Assembly (NCBI GenBank): GCA_027382625.1
Contig: JAJKFJ010021078.1
Location: 124,001 to 188,000 of the forward strand
Source of the DNA: Tetmemena sp. SeJ-2015
Taxonomy: Eukaryota > Ciliophora > Spirotrichea > Sporadotrichida > Oxytrichidae
Direction: 5' to 3'
Length of the DNA: 64,000 nt
Shown piece by piece: positions 59,201 through 64,000 of the stretch. How positions within the stretch are numbered: the first letter of the stretch is position 1; every line of letters begins with the position of its first letter. The notes under the pieces were generated by a model, which made no database searches, was not told the DNA's origin, and saw only the letters and a list, made by a program, of their open reading frames with translations. The translations under genes and the position numbers were made by a program.

Positions 59201-59783
59201 TCAGGGTTTGAGTTTAGGTTACGCCATGAACGCGAGTGGAGTAAAATTATTACCTTGCTGCTCAAAAAGTATCTTATCTTAAATTTCAATAGCCCAATAA
59301 TGTACACTTATAGTTTAATTAAGACTATGATTATCCTCTGGGGACTTTCTGTTCTTGAAAATTGAATCTTAATCCCTGATCCAGAGATAGTACTGTTGAG
59401 ATTAGTCAATATCTTGAGTGCTGCTCACGAGGGCTTCACTCTAGTGTTCTTGCAAAAAGATCTCGTACTGGGGATTAATGTCAAACATCATCCTCATCTC
59501 ATAAATTATATATCGATCATACAATCTAGAAAAATTGTAAGAACTTAAAAGTTTCATCTAGGCAACAATGTTTAACTCAATAAGGTCTTACTTTGTTATA
59601 CAGCTGTAATAGATCCTCCTCTAAGAGGTAGAGCATTTGAATTTTCTGCGAGCCGAAAATAAGTTTTAGCTCGAGGTAGGCACTCTCTGGGCCAGCTGGC
59701 ATAGGGAAATTCATGTACATCGATTGGGTCAGTGCTTGGTGCAACGAAGGGAGCGAGTTGTGCGATTTAAAATAACTCATCAT
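59201..59783 (-). CDS. Small unknown protein, two exons
   Basis: ATG 59783 (MMSYFKSHNSLPSLH) gives ALTQSMYMNFPMPAGPES and a helical LIFGSQKIQMLYLLEEDLL. After an intron it continues LYDRYIIYEMRMMFDINPQ, QYYLWIRDQDSIFKNRK and SVHYWAIEIQDKILFEQQG, ending at TGA 59201-59203. About 170 residues, no Cys, no membrane segment. Family not recognised. Confidence 0.6.
59526..59591 (-). other. Intron in small unknown gene (66 bp)
   Basis: On the coding strand GTAAGACCTT ... TTTTCTAG; joins QLYNK to LYDRYIIYEMR in frame. Confidence 0.75.
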
Positions 59784-60382
59784 TCATTTGACATCATCTC
59801 TTAATCATTAACATTTTTTTATGGATTATTACAAGTTCATTTGATCAAATTAAATTTTATAATTAGTTTTAGCTTTAACTTAAATAAGGATAAGTCACTA
59901 ACTTTTTTACGAACTTTTTTAAATTCTCTATGCGCCCATTTCCCACATGAGATTCAGTTTGTCACGAAGTCACGCGCATACATGAGAAAAGTGATGCCTT
60001 CAGCCTATTTCCCTTTTAGCTATAAAAACGCATGGTCGCGGCCACTCTCGTACCTTCGAAGAACTTATCTTCGAAGTTTAATAAAAAAAGAAATGAGAAA
60101 GAATGAGGATAAATTTTTAGAATAAGTCCTTATGGTGTGAATGAAGGTGGATTAAAGAAGAGGGCAAGTGAAGTCTAACTGTTATGCCCAGCAAATTCCG
60201 TTTATTTTTATAATTAATATGGGATTAGGGACATCAATGAATTTAAACCTACTAAAACACTCAATTAACTCACTTTGATAAAAGATAGAGAGCACATATA
60301 AGTAAATGAATATTAAAAACTATAGAGCAAAAGACCATTTTCTGCTCAGTAATGAATTTTACAGATTATGAACTCATATTCT
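59784..60382. other. Intergenic region with one weak ORF
   Basis: AT-rich. A 94-codon plus-strand frame at 59841-60125 (MIKLNFIISFSFNLNKDKS) exists, but its composition (Phe, Ser, Arg, Lys) and lack of any motif do not support a gene. Otherwise nothing seen. It should hold the promoter of the minus-strand gene starting at 59783. Confidence 0.4.
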
Positions 60383-62724
60383 TCATCTGTGTAAGTTAAT
60401 GAGCTTGCCTAAGTCCAGAAGATAAGTATCATTATAGGGCATGTGATGTCTGTCTCCTCCAAAGACAATCCACTTGTCTTTCTCTAGCCAGGCCGAATGA
60501 CCGTCTCTTCCTGCTGGTTGTTTCTCATCGAAGATTCTTACAGTAAAATTATTCATCTAACAATCTACTAACGAACTAATCAATCTATTTTACAGTTGGT
60601 GTAGAATCATCTCTATGAGCTCCAACGGCTGTTCCATAATTAGCGATTTATGGGCCTCCATGGCTGCTACCTAAGGAGTTATTAAGACTGAATTTCTTGT
60701 TGCCTCTGACTGGGGAGTTAACTGATGTCTGATTGCCGAATCCTCCCTTCCTCTTCTTCATCATATGGAAGTAGTGATCGAAGCTACTGTCAGCATTCTT
60801 TATGATGAACGCGTTTTTCATCGTGATAGAAGTTGGGGTCAGTAATTCCACATTTCCTTGCCCTTAGTTGCTAGAATCTTTCTTATGGTGACCCGCATGA
60901 TGACCACCATGATGCTGTGTTGCGTTCAGGTTTGTGGTCTGAACCTATAGGCCTATAGTTGGGGACTTCTACCTCATCTTGGAGAGACCATTATGATTCT
61001 ATGTACTATCCGCGAGAGGATTACTACAAAATTAAGACATAGAAGACACTTCAATTTTTGTAAAGTGAGCTTGGAATTAGCCCTTTCCCTTAGTTTTATT
61101 GAGGGAGTCGTTCATCTTTGGGCTCTGCTTAAACGTAGCATTCATGGGAGATTCAAAGCCACTGGTCTGCTGCTTTTAATTCGCATTCATGCTCAAATTC
61201 AATTGGACTGAGTGCTTTTTGAAGGCATCGCTCTGTTACATTATAGCTTTATTCCTGGGTGACCCACTCTGTGAGGCGTTTTGGTTATTCTCATTCCCAA
61301 CGTGCCAACTATTTTTCACCAAGTCAAAGATGTGTAGATCATTCAATTCGTAGGTGATCTCATGTATACCTCCGAACATTATCAAGAATCTGCTAATGAA
61401 ATACTAATTAGGAGCGAGTATACTTGATTTAATCTGTCCTGATAGAGGCAACACTGATGACCTCCCCTTTCTGAAGGTAACTCAGCGTCGTCTGGGCTGT
61501 TAGCAGGTGTGAGAAGAGTCCACTTGCACTCCTTAAACTACCAGAGATCGTTATAGCGGACATTATTGTCGCCTGCTCCTCCAACCACCAAAATAGAGTC
61601 CTATCTCTGCTCGTCCTTGAACATAACTGCTGAGAATAAATTAATAACTCTATAAATACATGTAATGAATCCAGATCTTGGCTGTGGAATTGACGCTCCT
61701 TGAATTTCAAGTAACTCCCATTGATAATTGTGAAAGCATTAAAAAAGAAATCTATGCAATGCATGCAATTGATACTGCTTTGGATATCCAGGCAAGATGT
61801 GAAGTTTGTAAATGTCGTTCATCTTTTGGCCGTTCCTGTAGCCTCCGAACAAATAGATGGGCTGTATCTCAGTTTCGTCAGAGCCCGTCATAGTAGTTAT
61901 CAAGCAGAAATCGTCTCTAGGTCCTGGCAAAGGTTTCCCATTCTTTTCTCTCTAGTCTGCAGCAGTAAACGCCTCAACATTGAAGTTGTTCAAATCGATC
62001 TTAATAAAATTGAATTTAAGTATCATAGATTTATTCTAATTTTCGATCTTATAGATAACATCGCTGGCGTCGCCAACTCCTACTATACCGCCGTATACGA
62101 TGAATGCGTTCATAGCAGGCTGTAAGACTCCAGCATGATGAGATATCTTCTTAGGGTGAGTGCCTGTAAGCTTAACTTCCTCCCATTCAATGTGGTCGAT
62201 CTCATTATCATTTACCAGTTGTGTCTCATTGAAGATTTATAAATTCATGATGAAAAAGAGTTTAATGTACTTTTACTTATGTAAGATAAAGCTGTAGTTT
62301 ACTCTCCAGAGATCTCCATAAGCACCTTCTTTCAGATCTTAGCCACCATGGATATAGAATCTAGCATAATAAGAAATATATATACAGTAAGCACCTTTTT
62401 TTATTAATCTAAAGATAAACTTAATTCCCAAAATTATGATAAAGATGACTTTGATTAATAAAGAAAGTAAAAATTTCTAATGGCATAATCTGATGATGCT
62501 ATTGCTTACCTATCCTTCCAAAAGAATGAAACATGATATGCTCTGCGGTTAGGAAGTTTGCCTGCCACGAATAATTCATACCAAGCGCATACTTGATTGA
62601 TAGATTCAAAATAAAAAATTGACTATCTAAAAAGGTATTTATTTGACTATTCGTTCTCATTAAGACTGAGAGTTCTTGCTTTACTTTTGCCGTGCTGGGC
62701 CATGAGGTCTGCGTTCATCTCCAT
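60383..62724 (-). CDS. Kelch-repeat protein
   Basis: ATG 62724 (MEMNADLMAQHGKSKART). Kelch blades are recognised by the paired Gly and Trp/Tyr pattern: WYELFVAGKLPNRRAYHVS, then after an intron RFYIHGGQDLKEGAYGDLW, HHAGVLQPAMNAFIVYGG, GKPLPGPRDDFCLITT with IYLFGGYRNGQKMNDIYKL, LFGGAGDNNVRYNDLW-like sequence near 61560, and QPAGRDGHSAWLEKD with WIVFGGDRHHMPYNDTYLL. At least five blades of a beta-propeller interaction domain. Between 60.6 and 61.3 kb a polar His/Ser/Asn-rich stretch separates the last blade. Breaks (IES or intron) occur near 61660-61690, 62000-62060 and 62230-62290. Stop TGA 60383-60385. Confidence 0.8.
62361..62510 (-). other. Intron in Kelch gene (150 bp)
   Basis: Coding strand GTAAGCAATAG ... 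TATGCTAG; joins FFWKD-R to FYIHGG across a split Arg codon. It may also contain an IES. Confidence 0.7.
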
Positions 62725-62956
62725 TATCTAGATTTTTATTTATCCCTAAAATGATGATCCTCCTTGTCTTTTTATTTATTTTATTAAATTCTTCACTTTC
62801 TAATTTAGCCACTTTTATTCACGTGCAGATTCCTATTCTCATTCTTTCAAAATTCATTTAATCAGAGAAGATTAATTAGTTGATGATTGAAAGATTGATA
62901 GAACTATATATTTATTTGCATAGTTATTACTTTGATATTATAATTAATCCATCAAA

Positions 62957-64000
62957 ATGATGAGTGGGAGTGGAGCACTTAACAATAGTGCTTTAGTGTA
63001 GGCACTTTACGAGCCAAAGCACCCAGTAAACTTCAACGAGACGATTGATGCTGATAAGATGAGTGCCAATGAATTCTTCAACATGTATAAAAAGAAGATC
63101 AACTCTATTCACGAACAGGAAAAGATTACCAGCGAAAATGATCCACGCTTCTACAGATACACGTAATAAATATGCAGGTGGGAATTTGCATTTTAAGCTA
63201 AAGAGATACTTGAAACGACTGGTACAAGCTCCGCAAATTAAGGAAGAGGAGCGCTTCAATGGGGCACATATGCTTCAAGAGTTCATTCATGACAAAGACT
63301 CAATAGTGCATCACAAAAAATACAAGAACGCCAATGGATCTGCCTTAAGTATGGATCTAGAAATTATTTTCGCTTTTAAAGTATGGCAAATGAAGATGCT
63401 AATCATAACGAGGAAGACTCAAATAGAAATCCCTTTCAGAATTTTAAAAGACTCAACCTCCATAACACTTGGATCTTAGAGATTTCCTGACACTCAACTC
63501 AGAAAAAGAGGATGAGAGTTTTACACAATAAGAAATCATTAGCTCTCACAACCTTCGATCCAATAATTGATGGAGGGGTCCTTGCAAAGAACTATCATGT
63601 AGAGAAAAAGTCAAACTTTAAGAATAAATAGAATGGCATAAATGCGGCAGCTGGAGGAGGTGGGAATTCTTATTAGTCGGGCCTTTTCGGAAATGGAAGC
63701 CAGAGTAAATTAAAGCGAGACTTTGGAATGAAGAAGAATTCTACAGTGTCTTTTAAAGGCTTAGGAAGAGCAGAAGGAGTTCAAAGTAGAAGCAGTTTTG
63801 GCTATAATAAATCTATAGAGCACTCAAGGGCAAATCTGAGCAGAAATGCACTAAATCAGAAGAGTAATCTAAGGATGAATTCTATTCTACTGAAGAATTA
63901 GAGGCTTTTGGATGATGACTTCAACTTAAATCAAACATTTGAACTCAACGAGAGAAGTCCACTAAGCAAGAATGATCATTAGCATAAAAAAAAATTATTT
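62957..64000 (+). CDS. Unknown protein, 3' end beyond window
   Basis: ATG 62957 gives MMSGSGALNNSALVQALYEP, then NETIDADKMSANEFFNMYKK and ENDPRFYRYTQQ. After a break near 63170 a second frame reads YLKRLVQAPQIKEEERFNG and MLQEFIHDKDSIVHHKK. From about 63370 a third, Asn/Ser/Lys-rich frame continues (ANEDANHNEEDSNRNPF, SLALTTFDPIIDGG, GLFGNGSQSKLKRD) and is open at the window end. The first break is probably an IES or intron. No family recognised. Confidence 0.5.

Noticed and set aside
59841..60125. 94-codon plus-strand frame as a gene
   Set aside because: No motif, biased composition, no splice or IES support; described only under the intergenic entry.
1..64000. CRISPR arrays, tRNA or rRNA genes, telomeric repeats
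   Set aside because: None seen. The only exact direct repeats are the two IES doublets and pointers, and no G4T4/C4A4 telomere array is present, as expected for internal germline DNA.

Overview
This window looks like germline (micronuclear) DNA of a ciliate that reads TAA and TAG as glutamine and stops at TGA. Nearly every recognisable protein stays open only if TAA/TAG are Gln, and genes end at TGA. Conventional GT-AG introns of roughly 65-185 bp occur in several genes. Many coding regions are also broken by short AT-rich inserts that are not introns: each lies between two copies of a 2-8 bp direct repeat, and removing the insert plus one repeat copy restores the frame inside conserved domains. 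That is the signature of internal eliminated sequences (IESs) with pointers between macronuclear-destined segments. Variable pointers, intron size and genetic code fit a hypotrich/spirotrich of the Oxytricha/Stylonychia kind best; the genus is inference. Several one-base frame breaks at homopolymers suggest residual consensus errors. Gene limits below are therefore spans that include introns and IESs.

Layout. 1-18181 (-): one giant, IES-riddled surface receptor (signal peptide, Cys-rich modules, beta-helix rungs, ephrin-receptor-like Cys module, membrane segments), cut by the window start. Within its territory sit an 801-bp terminal-inverted-repeat element (8777-9577) with an 8-bp target duplication, and a plus-strand coding-like piece just beyond it. 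18.8-24.0 kb (+): sensor histidine kinase. 24.2-26.2 kb (-): TauE/SafE-type transporter. 26.4-30.3 kb (+): Ser/Thr kinase with a long Gln-rich tail. 30.6-32.7 kb (+): Gln-rich coiled protein. 32.9-34.0 kb (+): DUSP-domain protein. 34.2-34.6 kb (-): small two-Cys protein. 34.75-36.0 kb (+): Hsp90 co-chaperone Aha1. 36.2-37.2 kb (+): TAM41. 37.3-39.3 kb (+): Gln-rich basic protein. 39.4-40.2 kb (+): small secreted/membrane protein. 40.4-43.5 kb (+): PP2C phosphatase. 43.8-45.0 kb (-): E1/ThiF-like enzyme. 45.1-47.5 kb (+): ABCF/GCN20 ATPase. 47.6-56.0 kb (+): polycystin-1-like receptor (LamG, REJ, GPS, membrane segments). 56.9-59.2 kb (-): C2H2 zinc-finger protein. 59.2-59.8 kb (-): small unknown. 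60.4-62.7 kb (-): Kelch-repeat protein. 62.96 kb to the end (+): unknown, truncated.

The genes share no evident pathway; in such genomes each normally ends up on its own small somatic chromosome, so neighbourhood says little about function. The most unusual points are two different IESs inside the polycystin-like gene, each present as an exact tandem pair; the TIR element; IES density that ranges from very high (1-18 kb) to none seen (36.2-40.2 kb); and an ABCF gene whose last segment is not where it should be.
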